A DNA stretch of 64,000 nucleotides, from contig OZ220083.1 in assembly GCA_964291475.2 (NCBI GenBank), forward strand, positions 310,001-374,000, in the 5' to 3' direction. Positions within the stretch are counted from its first letter, which is position 1. Every line of letters starts with the position of its first letter. Source of the DNA: DAOUKH01 sp964291475. GTDB taxonomy: Bacteria > Chloroflexota > Dehalococcoidia > SHYB01. Shown piece after piece: positions 50,288 through 59,102 of the stretch. The position numbers and the translations under genes were made by a program. Below the pieces are notes generated by a model. It was not told where the DNA came from, ran no database searches, and saw nothing but the letters and a program-made list of their open reading frames with translations.

Positions 50288-51868
50288 CTAGCGCACACCG
50301 ACTCCGAGATGCCGCTCGACGCGTCTGCTCACGTACGACATGGTGTAGGTGAAGATCCAGAACAGCAGCGCGAGGAAAATGAACAGCTCCTGCGCGCTGG
50401 CCAGGAACTCCGTGTTGCCCTGGATGAAGGCCCGGCTGATTTCCACCACGTCGAGCATACCGATGATGTAGATCAGACTGGTGTCTTTGAACAGCGAGAT
50501 GAACTGCCCCACGATGGCGGGGATGACATTGCGAATCGCCTGGGGCAGCGAGATATTCAACATCGTCTGCCAGGCGGGGAGGCCCAGCGCGCGCGCCGCC
50601 TCTGCCTGGCCCGCGTGCAGGGCTTGGAGCCCGCCGCGTACGTTCTCGGCCATGTATGCCGAGCTGAACAAGATGATCACGATGGCCGCCCGGATCAGCG
50701 CGTCCGGCACGGCGTCGTGTGGGAAGGCCAACGGCACCAGCACCTGCGACATGAACAGGAGCGTGATCAGCGGGACGCCTCGGAAGATCTCGATGAAGAC
50801 CACGCACAGCAGCTTGACGACCGGCAGGTTGCTCCGGCGCCCCAGCGCGAGCGCGATGCCGATGGGCAGGCTGAGCGCGATGCCGGCAACCGCAAGCAGC
50901 AGATTCAGCGACAGCCCGCCCCAGTTGGCGACCGCGACGGGTTGGAATCCGGGTATCTCCTCGATGCCCAGCAGCAGGATCACGGTGATCACGAAGATCG
51001 CCACGGTCAAGGTGCTGATCCAAGGGATCATCCCGGGCGGCTTGCTTCTGGCGAGGGCCCAACACCACACGCCTACCACGAGGAGGCACGCGTCCAGCAG
51101 CAGGCGCACGTCTATGACTATGCGGTCCAAGCGCCCGAAGCTGTAAAGGAAGAAGGCCAGCACCACAAAGACACCCGCCGCCGTCAGAGCGACGCCCTTG
51201 GTGCTGGGCAATTCGGCGGTCCACCACACGCCTAGCGCGAGGAGGCTGGCCGCCAGCAGGACCGCCGCCAACAGGGTGGTGACGTCCAGGCCCAGGTACT
51301 CGTAGCTATAGATGAAGAAGGCCAGCAGCACAAAGGTCCCCGCCACCATCAGAGCGCCGCGCATGGCCGTGGGCGATTTGGAGATGGCCCACCCCACGCC
51401 CACCGCCGGCAGGTTCGCCGCCAGGAGCAGGCGCACGTCCATGCCCATGCGCTCGAAGCTGTAGGGGAGGAAGGCCAGCAGCAGGAGGACTCCCGACGCC
51501 AGCAGGGCGAGGCGCTTGGCCGTGGGCGACCCGGCGATGCCCCACGCCATCCCCAGCAGCATGCTGACCAACAGAAGGGAGACCTGCGGCCTCCAGAAGC
51601 AGTCGTTGCCGGGGCAGGCCGCATCGGTGTTGTACGGGCCCATGAACATCAGCCCGCCCAGCGTCGATATGACCCTCCAATCGGCGTCCACGAATATCCA
51701 GCGCAGCCCGAACCAGAGGGCCAGCACCATCACCGCGGCGGAGATGATGGTCAGCGCCGAATTGAACCGGTTGCTGAACAGGTTCGCGAGGACCCATCCC
51801 AGTATCCCCACCTCGGTGCGGGGCGGCGGGAGGACCGGCGCCGGTGTTGGCTGTGGTGCGGTTGTCAT
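50288..51868 (-). CDS. Amino-acid ABC transporter permease (AapM-like) with tandem membrane-helix repeats
   Basis: 526 residues, longer than AapM (about 380-400). The C-terminal HisM-type permease domain (about 320-515) has the EAA loop AEAARALGLPAWQTMLNISLPQAIRNVIP. The extra length comes from about residues 98-280, where a unit of about 50 residues repeats three and a half times: each has a hydrophobic helix, an S-P-T-A/K turn and LLAF(L/F)xYS(F/Y)...DV. Cys85 and Cys90 lie in the loop before it, as in AapM. The normal domain is intact, so transport function is expected; the role of the repeats is unknown. Confidence 0.9.
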   Translation of the reverse strand: MTTAPQPTPAPVLPPPRTEVGILGWVLANLFSNRFNSALTIISAAVMVLALWFGLRWIFVDADWRVISTLGGLMFMGPYNTDAACPGNDCFWRPQVSLLLVSMLLGMAWGIAGSPTAKRLALLASGVLLLLAFLPYSFERMGMDVRLLLAANLPAVGVGWAISKSPTAMRGALMVAGTFVLLAFFIYSYEYLGLDVTTLLAAVLLAASLLALGVWWTAELPSTKGVALTAAGVFVVLAFFLYSFGRLDRIVIDVRLLLDACLLVVGVWCWALARSKPPGMIPWISTLTVAIFVITVILLLGIEEIPGFQPVAVANWGGLSLNLLLAVAGIALSLPIGIALALGRRSNLPVVKLLCVVFIEIFRGVPLITLLFMSQVLVPLAFPHDAVPDALIRAAIVIILFSSAYMAENVRGGLQALHAGQAEAARALGLPAWQTMLNISLPQAIRNVIPAIVGQFISLFKDTSLIYIIGMLDVVEISRAFIQGNTEFLASAQELFIFLALLFWIFTYTMSYVSRRVERHLGVGVR

Positions 51869-51895
51869 GGCTTGGTGCGGTGTTCTTGCGGCGTA

Positions 51896-53101
51896 CTACT
51901 TCTGCGTGAAGGCGATGTATTGGTTGTAGAGATTGCCAACAAGCGAATAGGTCAGACTGATCGCAAGGTAGATGATCATGATCAGGATGAAGATGGAGAT
52001 CGCCGGGGCGGTCTGCGTCATGGTCTTGGCGACGTTGGTCAGGTCGGCGTAGCCGATCGCCCCGGCGAGGCTGCTGTTCTTGGTGAGGTTGAGGTACTGG
52101 CTGATCGTGGGCGGCACGATGACGCGCAGCGCCTGCGGAAAAATCACGAACCGCAGCGAGTTCGAAGGCGTCAGCCCCAGGGCCCGGCCGGCCTCGACCT
52201 GTCCGCGGCGCACCGATTGAATGCCCGCACGCACAATTTCGGCGATGAAGGCCGACGTGTAGATCACCAGTCCCGCCAGCAGCGCCAACAGCGCCCCCGG
52301 CGCGCTGATTCCGCCCTGGATCCGCCCGAAGTCGCCCTGCGGCGCCGGAGTCGAGACTACGAACGGCGCCTCGCCCGCGATCGCACCTATGACTACCCAG
52401 GCGACCGCGCCGACGCCCACGATGGCGGCGAGGGCTGAGATTATCGGGTAGGACGGCTTGCCGGTGAGGTCTTCCCTACGCGACAGCAGGCGGTGAGCAA
52501 TCACTCCCAGCACAAGGCCGCCGGCAGCGACTGCCAGCCACGCGGCTGCCGTGCCGCCATCGGAGGCCGACGGTCCGGGGGCCGAGATGCCCGCGTTGTT
52601 GACGTACAGCCAGTCCCCGATCACGTATCCGTCCCGGACTTGGGGCAGGGCCAGGATGATGTAAAACCAGAAGAAGAGCTGCACCAGCAGCGGTACGTTT
52701 CGGAAGAACTCGACGTAGCTCAGGGCGATCCTCGAGACGAGCCAGTTCCCCGATAGGCGCGCGACGCCCACCGCGATGCCCACGATGCTGGCCAGGATGA
52801 CGCCGATGATGGAGACGAAGACCGTGTTCGTGGCCGCAACGACGATGGCGTAGCCAAAGGAGTCGGACGGTTCGTACGGGAGGAAGGCCTGGCCGATGGG
52901 CGTGAGGTACTCACGGTCCAGGAAGTCGAATCCAAAGGGGATGTTCCGTTCCGAAATGGCGTGTTCGATGTTGGCGAAGAACCAGATGACCAGCCCCACC
53001 ACCAAGACGGCGGACACGATCTGCAGCGCCGCCCGGAGGACCTTGGCGTGCCGCCAGACCGGAATGCCCTCATACGTAAGCTGTCGTGGTATCGACGCCA
53101 T
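51896..53101 (-). CDS. Amino-acid ABC transporter permease (AapQ-like)
   Basis: 401 residues. The N-terminal helix is followed by FGFDFLDREY and a first membrane block, a central insertion of about 110 residues with two extra helices, and the EAA loop EAGRALGLTPSNSLRFVIFPQALRVIVPPTISQYLNLTKNSSLAGAIGYADL, characteristic of AapQ/BztB. It partners with the next gene. ATG 53101 is separated from the binding-protein gene by a hairpin that may reduce read-through. Confidence 0.93.
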   Translation of the reverse strand: MASIPRQLTYEGIPVWRHAKVLRAALQIVSAVLVVGLVIWFFANIEHAISERNIPFGFDFLDREYLTPIGQAFLPYEPSDSFGYAIVVAATNTVFVSIIGVILASIVGIAVGVARLSGNWLVSRIALSYVEFFRNVPLLVQLFFWFYIILALPQVRDGYVIGDWLYVNNAGISAPGPSASDGGTAAAWLAVAAGGLVLGVIAHRLLSRREDLTGKPSYPIISALAAIVGVGAVAWVVIGAIAGEAPFVVSTPAPQGDFGRIQGGISAPGALLALLAGLVIYTSAFIAEIVRAGIQSVRRGQVEAGRALGLTPSNSLRFVIFPQALRVIVPPTISQYLNLTKNSSLAGAIGYADLTNVAKTMTQTAPAISIFILIMIIYLAISLTYSLVGNLYNQYIAFTQK

Positions 53102-53118
53102 GTGAGCCTTACAGAATG

Positions 53119-53153
53119 AAAGGGGCGACCGACACTTGGCCGGCCGCCCCTTT
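53119..53153 (-). terminator. Attenuating hairpin between binding protein and permeases
   Basis: On the minus strand AAAGGGGCG (53153-53145) pairs with CGCCCCTTT (53127-53119), with inner GGCC/GGTC pairing, followed by CATTCTG rather than a long U-run. A partial terminator here would keep the binding protein more abundant than the permeases, a common arrangement. Confidence 0.5.
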
Positions 53154-53199
53154 ATTCATCCGTTCTTGATTCCCTGCCTCAAGTGAGCATGGAACAACA

Positions 53200-54276
53200 C
53201 TACCGCAACGGTGCGGCGTAAATCTGTCCGCCCTTGGGGCAATCGGAGCACGGCGCGTCCGCCCAGAGGGCGTTCCGACCGTTCTCTCTGGGAAGGTCGA
53301 TCCCGCCGGGGCCCAGGTTCCGTTCGTAGATCTCGCCGTAGTTGCCCACGGCGCGGATCACGGTCTGCGCCACGTTCTGGTCGAGGCCGAGGGTCTCTTG
53401 GCCGAACGAGCCGACGTGACCAAGGAGACGGTCAACCTTGGTGTTTCCGGTCGCGGAGGCGGCCACGTTGCCGGAGGAGACATCGAAGGCCTCACCGTAG
53501 ATGAGGATCGCCATCACCGTCTTGACGAGGTCGAACCACTGGTCGTCGCCGTGCGGGACCACCGGGCCGAGCGGCTCTTCCGAGATCGTCTCGGGCAGAA
53601 TCGTGTGGTCGGCGCGGTTCTGGAGCGCGGTGCCGAGCGCAGCTAACTGCGAGCGGTCGTTGGTGAAGGCGTCGCACTGGCCGCTTTCGTAAGCCGCCAC
53701 CACCGCGTCGGTGTCCTCGAAGGTGAGTGCTTGGATGCCCAGGCCGTTCTGCGTGGAGAAGTCCTGCAGGTTCAACTCCGTCGTCGTGCCCTGCGTGACG
53801 CAGACGGTCGTGCCGCCCAGGTCAAGCGCGCTGGCCACGTCCGGGTTCTGCACCGTGTTCACCATGAAGCCCTGGCCGTCGTAGAACATCGTCTGGGCGT
53901 AGTTGCCCCACTGGGAGTCCCTCGACGTCGTCCAGGTGACGGTCCGGACGAGCATGTCGACTTCGCCGGACTGGATCGTCGGGCCGCGCTCGGCGGCGGT
54001 GATCAGCCGGATCTCAATCTTGTTGGGGTCGCCCAGCACGGCAGCGGCCAATGCCCGGCAGAGGTCGATGTCGAATCCCACGTTGTTACCGGCGGAGTCC
54101 AGATAGCCGTAGCCCGGGACGTCGTTCCGGCTGGCGCAGATGACCTTGTCGCGGTCCCGTACCTCTTGGAGCCTACCGCCCGTTTCCTCTTCCTCTCCAC
54201 CGTTGCACGCAGCTAGTGCCACGGCGGCCAGCGCGAGGATGAGCAGTGCTCCTAACGCATAGATCTTGGTTCTCAT
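53200..54276 (-). CDS. Polar amino-acid ABC transporter substrate-binding lipoprotein (AapJ/BztA type)
   Basis: 358 residues. Signal MRTKIYALGALLILALAAVALAAC ends in a lipobox; acidic NGGEEEE follows. DRDKVICASRNDVPGYGYLDSAGNNVGFDIDLCRALAAAVLG and TWTTSRDSQWG are diagnostic of the general L-amino-acid AapJ/BztA group. It captures amino acids outside the membrane for the two permeases and ATPase downstream. ATG 54276 has AAGGGGGG upstream. A strong promoter precedes it. Confidence 0.94.
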   Translation of the reverse strand: MRTKIYALGALLILALAAVALAACNGGEEEETGGRLQEVRDRDKVICASRNDVPGYGYLDSAGNNVGFDIDLCRALAAAVLGDPNKIEIRLITAAERGPTIQSGEVDMLVRTVTWTTSRDSQWGNYAQTMFYDGQGFMVNTVQNPDVASALDLGGTTVCVTQGTTTELNLQDFSTQNGLGIQALTFEDTDAVVAAYESGQCDAFTNDRSQLAALGTALQNRADHTILPETISEEPLGPVVPHGDDQWFDLVKTVMAILIYGEAFDVSSGNVAASATGNTKVDRLLGHVGSFGQETLGLDQNVAQTVIRAVGNYGEIYERNLGPGGIDLPRENGRNALWADAPCSDCPKGGQIYAAPLR

Positions 54277-54324
54277 TCCGGCCCCCCTTGAAGTGTTGGA
54301 GTGGAGACTATCCGTACGCGTGCG

Positions 54325-54353
54325 AGAATACTTGTTTGGATAGCCGTGGTCAA
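54325..54353 (-). promoter_or_regulatory. Sigma-70 promoter of the amino-acid ABC operon
   Basis: On the minus strand TTGACC (54353-54348), exactly 17 nt, TATTCT (54330-54325), about 50 nt before ATG 54276 in an A/T-rich gap. Confidence 0.6.
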
Positions 54354-54428
54354 TGTTACTTGACACACGCAAATGAGATTCATTCGTTGCAAGAGATGGC
54401 CTGATTTAGCTACATGAATGTGCCGCGG

Positions 54429-55481
54429 CTAGCCCGGTATCTTGCGCGTGACCGACATGCCGAGCATGCAGGACGCCCCGATCGATTGCAGGCCGCCGAG
54501 ACCTCCCGCGCAGATGATGAGGATGCGGCGCGCGTTCAAGGTAATCGGGACGTTCTCGCCGTCCCACTCGATCCCCATCTCGTTCATGCGTTGACGGGCG
54601 GCCTCCCGGCGGTAGGGCGGATGAAAGTGCATCGGCACCCGCGCATTCTGGTGAATGTACCGCCGCAGCTCCTCCTTGTCGGGAATCACCTCCGCGACCA
54701 TCTTGGCGATGACCGGACTCATGACGAGGACGTTCTCGAAGCCCTCGGGCAACTGCTCGGTCGCCGCGTGGCCGCTGACGGCCATGCCGAACGTGACGTG
54801 GTGCAGCACCTGCTCGCTCTCCGGGCTCATCTCGGTGATCGGCCACATCCCGTTGATCGGGATGATGGTCACGGTGCTGTCCGTCGGCTCGAACCCGCGG
54901 TCGACGTGGAAGGGCTGCCAGGGCGACTCCTCCTCGTGCTCGCCGAAGCAGGCCGAGGTGAACTTCCCCGGCCAGCCGAGCGGCGCCTTGTCGACGTCGC
55001 CGTGCGTGGCCCCGCCGACGTTGATGAGCACCAGCCGCAGCGCCCGTCCGATGGTCGCGTTCGCCTGCGAGCCCGGCCCGAAGCAGCCGGTGTCGTAGTT
55101 GATGCCGATCTCGTTGCGGATGGGGCCGTTGAACAGGATCATCGGCCCCACAGGGTTCGTCGTCGTCTGGATGCCGTGCGCGTTCATCTTCGGGTCCATG
55201 AACGCGTCGACGGTGGCGATGAGGGCCGGCATGTAGCTCGGCTCGCACCCCGCCATCACGGCGTTGATGGCGATCTTCTCGACGCTGGCCGGAGCGTTCA
55301 GCGGGGCCATCTCGCCGACCACGTGCGCCGCGTCGAAGCCGCTCGCGTCGATCATCGCCGCGACCCGCTCCTCCGTCGGTGGGACGACGGGCAGCCCGTC
55401 GGTCATCCGCCGCTGGCGCAGGTAGGCGGTGACCGCCTCCGGGCCGCCTTCTACTTCGACGCGCGTCGCCTGCTTCGCCAT
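54429..55481 (-). CDS. Conserved protein of unrecognised function, 350 residues
   Basis: I cannot assign a function. The sequence looks constrained: TDGLPVVPPTEERVAAMIDASG near the N-terminus, AINAVMAGCEPSYMPALIATVDA, TTNPVGPMILFNGPIRNEIGIN, TGCFGPGSQANATIGRALRLVLIN, and PGKFTSACFGEHEEESPW with three Cys in conserved-looking settings. No signal peptide or obvious membrane helix. From memory, similar proteins occur beside small (seleno)proteins with a UGSC motif, but no such motif is seen nearby. The SDR gene upstream is 39 bp away on the same strand, implying an operon. Confidence 0.75.
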   Translation of the reverse strand: MAKQATRVEVEGGPEAVTAYLRQRRMTDGLPVVPPTEERVAAMIDASGFDAAHVVGEMAPLNAPASVEKIAINAVMAGCEPSYMPALIATVDAFMDPKMNAHGIQTTTNPVGPMILFNGPIRNEIGINYDTGCFGPGSQANATIGRALRLVLINVGGATHGDVDKAPLGWPGKFTSACFGEHEEESPWQPFHVDRGFEPTDSTVTIIPINGMWPITEMSPESEQVLHHVTFGMAVSGHAATEQLPEGFENVLVMSPVIAKMVAEVIPDKEELRRYIHQNARVPMHFHPPYRREAARQRMNEMGIEWDGENVPITLNARRILIICAGGLGGLQSIGASCMLGMSVTRKIPG

Positions 55482-55520
55482 GACAACGGACTCCCTACGA
55501 CGCTTGCCCCCGGCGCGGCC

Positions 55521-56465
55521 CTACGGCCGGACCCAGGGCCATACGATCTTCCCCTCCTGCAGCGGCGATGGGTTCTCCACGCCGGTGAGGAGCTGTGACG
55601 GCACGATACCGCCAAGCTCCTCCTGCGTCCACTGCCCGCCTTCCTTGTAGGCCGACGCGCCCATGCTCCACCGCTGATAGACGCCGATCGTGCCAGCGCC
55701 GGCGGAGAAGACCTGGCCGTTGACGTCGTGGGCGGCGTCGCTTGCGAGATAGGCGACGATCGGCGCGACCTCGCTGGGGTCGCGCGAGCCGCGGAGCGCG
55801 CCCCGCAGGCGCGGCGGCAGCTTGATGCGGTACTTCTTCAGCCAATCGACCCCGGCCTCGCGCATCCGAGACGTCGCCGAGGGGCAGAGGACGTTCACGC
55901 GGATGCCGTAGACGCCGAGCTCGAGGCAGAGGGTGTTGCTGAAGCCGATGATGCCGCCCTTCGCGGCGGTGTAGTTCGAGACGCCCGCGCCGCCCTCAAT
56001 CGCCATGCCGGAGGCGACGTTGATGATGCTCCCGCTCCGCTGCTCGATCATGTGCGGCGCGGCGGCCTTGACGGTGCAGAACGTCCCCTTCAGGTGGGTC
56101 TGGACGACGGCGTCGAAGTCCTCCTCCGGCATGTCCCAGACCATGTTGACGCGGGTGTTCCCCGCGTTGTTGACCAGGCAGTCGATGCGGCCGAAGGAGT
56201 CGATGGCGGCCCCGACGATGTTGCGGGCGCCCTCCATCGTGGCGACGCTGTCGTAGACGGCCACGGCCTCGCCGCCGGCGCCGCGGATGAGCGCGACGGT
56301 CTCGTCGGCCATGGCGGGGCTGCCGCCCTCGCCGCTCGGCGGCGCGCCGAGGTCGTTGACCACGACCTTCGCGCCCTCGGCGGCCATGAGCAGGGCCACG
56401 GCGCGCCCGATCCCGCCTCCGGAACCGGTGACCACCGCGACCTTCCCCTTCAGGGTCTCGCCCAC
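55521..56465 (-). CDS. Short-chain dehydrogenase/reductase (HSD17B4-like)
   Basis: 314-residue SDR. TGSGGGIGRA near the N-terminus, NNAGNTRVNMVWDMPEEDFDAV, and the catalytic SGMAIEGGAGVSNYTAAKGG with Tyr and Lys. The NDLGAPPSGEGGS insertion resembles the (3R)-hydroxyacyl-CoA dehydrogenase branch. The C-terminal extension (EGGQWTQEELGGIVPSQLL) is longer than classical SDRs. GTG 56465 is preferred because GGAGGG is just upstream; ATG 56498 would add 11 residues overlapping the promoter. Confidence 0.9.
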   Translation of the reverse strand: MGETLKGKVAVVTGSGGGIGRAVALLMAAEGAKVVVNDLGAPPSGEGGSPAMADETVALIRGAGGEAVAVYDSVATMEGARNIVGAAIDSFGRIDCLVNNAGNTRVNMVWDMPEEDFDAVVQTHLKGTFCTVKAAAPHMIEQRSGSIINVASGMAIEGGAGVSNYTAAKGGIIGFSNTLCLELGVYGIRVNVLCPSATSRMREAGVDWLKKYRIKLPPRLRGALRGSRDPSEVAPIVAYLASDAAHDVNGQVFSAGAGTIGVYQRWSMGASAYKEGGQWTQEELGGIVPSQLLTGVENPSPLQEGKIVWPWVRP

Positions 56466-56496
56466 GCGCCCTCCTTGGCCCTTCCGGGCCGCCGCC

Positions 56497-56526
56497 ATGC
56501 TAGGTGTGGCCTCGACGCGGTGTCAA
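56497..56526 (-). promoter_or_regulatory. Promoter for the SDR operon
   Basis: On the minus strand TTGACA (56526-56521), 18 nt, TAGCAT (56502-56497), about 30 nt before GTG 56465. It faces away from the plus-strand promoter 18 bp to its right. Confidence 0.5.
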
Positions 56527-56543
56527 CCGCGGGGCATGGTTCG

Positions 56544-56573
56544 TTGACACTCGAAGACGCAACGGCTCACAAT
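56544..56573 (+). promoter_or_regulatory. Promoter for the amidohydrolase cluster
   Basis: TTGACA (56544-56549), 18 nt, CACAAT (56568-56573), about 70 nt before ATG 56644. The two back-to-back -35 boxes (TGTCAA and TTGACA) are 17 bp apart, leaving room for a shared regulator site. Confidence 0.5.
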
Positions 56574-56643
56574 AGGCCGTTCTTGAAGTCAACGCACCGG
56601 GTGGACGGGCCCGCGGGGCCCGCCGGCCGCGCAGGAGGAGCCG

Positions 56644-57809
56644 ATGGCGGACCGATTCTACAAGGTCATTTCCGGGGACGGGCATGTGGAGACGCCGCCC
56701 GAAACGTGGGTCAAGTATGTGCCGGAGAAGTGGCGCGACCGCGCGCCGCGCCTGATCCATCTCCCCGACGGCGGCGAGGGATGGGTCGTCGAGGGCAGCC
56801 CCTCCTTCATAACGGCCAGAACATCATCGCCGGCAAGCCGATCCGGTTCCGCGGCATGTCCTATTACAACGAGGACGGCTCCGCCGCCACCGGCGCGGGC
56901 TCCGCCGAGCAGCGCCTCCGCGAGCAGGACCAGGACGGGATCGACGCCGAGGTGCTCTTCCCGCCCGTCTTCGCCTCGCGCTTCCTCGAGGGTATCGCCG
57001 ACCCCGAGGTCTACCTCTCGATGATCCAGGCGTACAACACCTTCCTCGCCCAGGACTTCAACGCCGTGGCTCCCGACCGGCTCATCGGCAACGCGGTGAT
57101 ACCCGTCTCGGGCATCAAGCATGCCGTGGCGGAGCTGAAGCGGGTGAAGGAGCTCGGCATCCGGTCGGTCGCCTTCTACCAGTTCCCCAACGGCACCGGC
57201 TCGCCGGCCGACGAGGACGACGAGTTTTGGGAGACGGCGCTGGACATCGACATGAAGCTGTCGCCGCACTTCGGCTTCGGCGACATCCGCGCGCCGATGG
57301 GCGGCGCGGGCCGCGGCACGGGGAGCCAGCCCTTCGCCAGCGCCCTCTGCCAGCGGGCGGGGTCGCACGCCCCGGTCTACTGCATGTCGCAGCTCATCGC
57401 CGCCGGCGTCCTCGACCGCTACCCCGGCCTCGAGATGTACTTCGCCGAGACCAACGCGAGCTGGCTGCCCTTCAGCCTCTTCTTCATGGACGACAACTAC
57501 CAGCTGTTCAAGGACTGGTTCGGCGTCACGCTGCAGATGAAGCCGAGCGAGTACGTGAGAAAGCACTTCTACTTCGGCATCGTCCGCGACCCGATCATCT
57601 TCCAGATGCAGCACCTGATCCCGTGGGACCGCATCATGTGGGGCTCCGACTTCCCCCACTCCGTCGGCTCGTTCCCCAAGAGCGCCGAGTTCTTCGACAC
57701 CGCGATGGCCGACGTCTCCGACGACCTGCGGCGCAAGATCCTGCTCGAAGTTCCCGCCGAGTTCTTCGACCTCGACCTGACCAAGCCGATCACCGCGACG
57801 CCGAGCTAG
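56644..57809 (+). pseudogene. Amidohydrolase (COG2159) with a single-base frameshift
   Basis: ATG 56644 starts MADRFYKVISGDGHVETPPETWVKYVPEKW and runs to EGWVVEGSP, then the frame is lost. From LLHNGQNIIAGKPIRFRG the homologous protein continues in the other frame to TAG 57809. One missing C in the C4 run at 56799-56802 explains it: the intact neighbour reads EGWVIEGMPLLHNGQN at the same point. Restored length would be 388 residues, versus 391 in that paralogue. Downstream landmarks (MYFAETNASW, WGSDFPHSVGSFP) are intact, so the lesion is either very recent or an assembly error. Confidence 0.85.
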
Positions 57810-57824
57810 GCGGAGGAGGCCGGG

Positions 57825-59000
57825 ATGGGCCGCAAGTATCGAGTGATTTCGGCCGACGGGCACGTCGAGACGCCGCCCGACACGTTCGTGAAATACGTGC
57901 CGGAGCGGTGGCGCGACCGGGCTCCGCGCCTCCTGCCGCTCTCCGAGGGCGGCGAGGGCTGGGTCATCGAGGGGATGCCGCTGCTGCACAACGGGCAGAA
58001 CATCACCGCGGGCAAACCGATCAAGTTCCGCAACGACACCTACTTCGCCGAAGACGGGAGTCCGGCCACCGGCGCCGGTCCCGCCGAGCAGCGCCTGCGC
58101 GAGCAGGACCGGGACGGCATCGACTGCGAGGTGCTCTTTCCGCCGGTCTTCGCGAGCAGGTTCCTCACCGGCGTCGCCGACCGCGACGCCTACCTCTCGA
58201 TGGTGCAGGCCTACAACACCTTTTTGGCCGAGGACTACTGCGCCGTGGCCCCCGACCGGCTCATCGGCAACGGCGTCGTGCCGGTGAAGGGCTTCGATCA
58301 GGCGGTGCTCGAGCTGAAGCGCTGCGGCGAGATCGGGATCAAGAGCGTCTCGCTCCAGCAGTTCCCCAACGGCGGCGGGGCGCCCGAGCCGGAGGATGAC
58401 GAGTTCTGGGAGACGGCCCTCGACATCGGCATGCGGATCTCGCCGCACGGCAACTTCGGCTATCCCGCTCCTCCCGAGTACGGCGGCGGCGCGGGGACGG
58501 GGTCGCTGGCCTACGCCGTTTCGCTCACGCAGCGCACCGGCGGGTTCCGCCCCCTCTACTGCATCGCGCAGTTGATCGCCTCCGGCGTCTTCGACCGCTT
58601 CCCCGACATCCGCTTCTACTTCGCGGAGACGAACGCGAGCTGGCTGTCGAGCCTGGTCTGGTTCATGGATGACAACTACCGCATCTTCAAGCACTGGTAC
58701 GGCCCGCTCGCCATGAAGCCGAGCGAGTACATCTTCAAGCACTGCCGCTTCAGCTTCATCCGCGACCCGCTCGCGCTGAAGCTGCGCGACTTCGTGCCCG
58801 TCGACATCCTGATGTGGGGCTCCGACTTCCCGCACTCCGTGGGCTCCTTCCCCAACTCGCAGGAGTGGATCGACCAGATCTTCGCGGGTGAAAGCGAGGC
58901 GGTGAAGCGCCGCATCCTCCTCGAAAACCCTTGCGAGTTCTTCGGCCTCGACCCCGAGGCCGACATCACCCCCACGCCGGGAGTCACCGCCGCCGCCTAA
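57825..59000 (+). CDS. Amidohydrolase family 2 (COG2159) metal-dependent hydrolase
   Basis: 391 residues, intact paralogue of the frameshifted gene 15 bp upstream. ISADGHVETPPDTFVKYVP is the N-terminal metal site region, VLFPPVFASRF and FYFAETNASWLSSLVWFMDDNY follow, and MWGSDFPHSVGSFP supplies the barrel Asp and a His. The family hydrolyses or decarboxylates aromatic or cyclic acids. Substrate unknown; linked genes suggest a catabolic island. Confidence 0.9.
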   Translation: MGRKYRVISADGHVETPPDTFVKYVPERWRDRAPRLLPLSEGGEGWVIEGMPLLHNGQNITAGKPIKFRNDTYFAEDGSPATGAGPAEQRLREQDRDGIDCEVLFPPVFASRFLTGVADRDAYLSMVQAYNTFLAEDYCAVAPDRLIGNGVVPVKGFDQAVLELKRCGEIGIKSVSLQQFPNGGGAPEPEDDEFWETALDIGMRISPHGNFGYPAPPEYGGGAGTGSLAYAVSLTQRTGGFRPLYCIAQLIASGVFDRFPDIRFYFAETNASWLSSLVWFMDDNYRIFKHWYGPLAMKPSEYIFKHCRFSFIRDPLALKLRDFVPVDILMWGSDFPHSVGSFPNSQEWIDQIFAGESEAVKRRILLENPCEFFGLDPEADITPTPGVTAAA

Positions 59001-59015
59001 GCCGACCGTTTTCGA

Positions 59016-59044
59016 TTGACAGCCCCAAGGGGCGCCACTACAGT
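59016..59044 (+). promoter_or_regulatory. Sigma-70 promoter for the third amidohydrolase
   Basis: TTGACA (59016-59021), exactly 17 nt, TACAGT (59039-59044), about 58 nt before ATG 59103. It means this gene can be expressed independently of the two upstream paralogues. Confidence 0.6.
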
Positions 59045-59102
59045 TGCAGACAGATTTATCGGCCGCGCGCGGAGCGCTCCGACGCCGGCCAAGGAGTTGC
59101 TC

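Noticed and set aside
54300..55520. Second selenoprotein (UGSC motif) near the 350-residue protein
   Set aside because: No in-frame TGA followed by Gly-Ser-Cys codons was found on either strand in this stretch.
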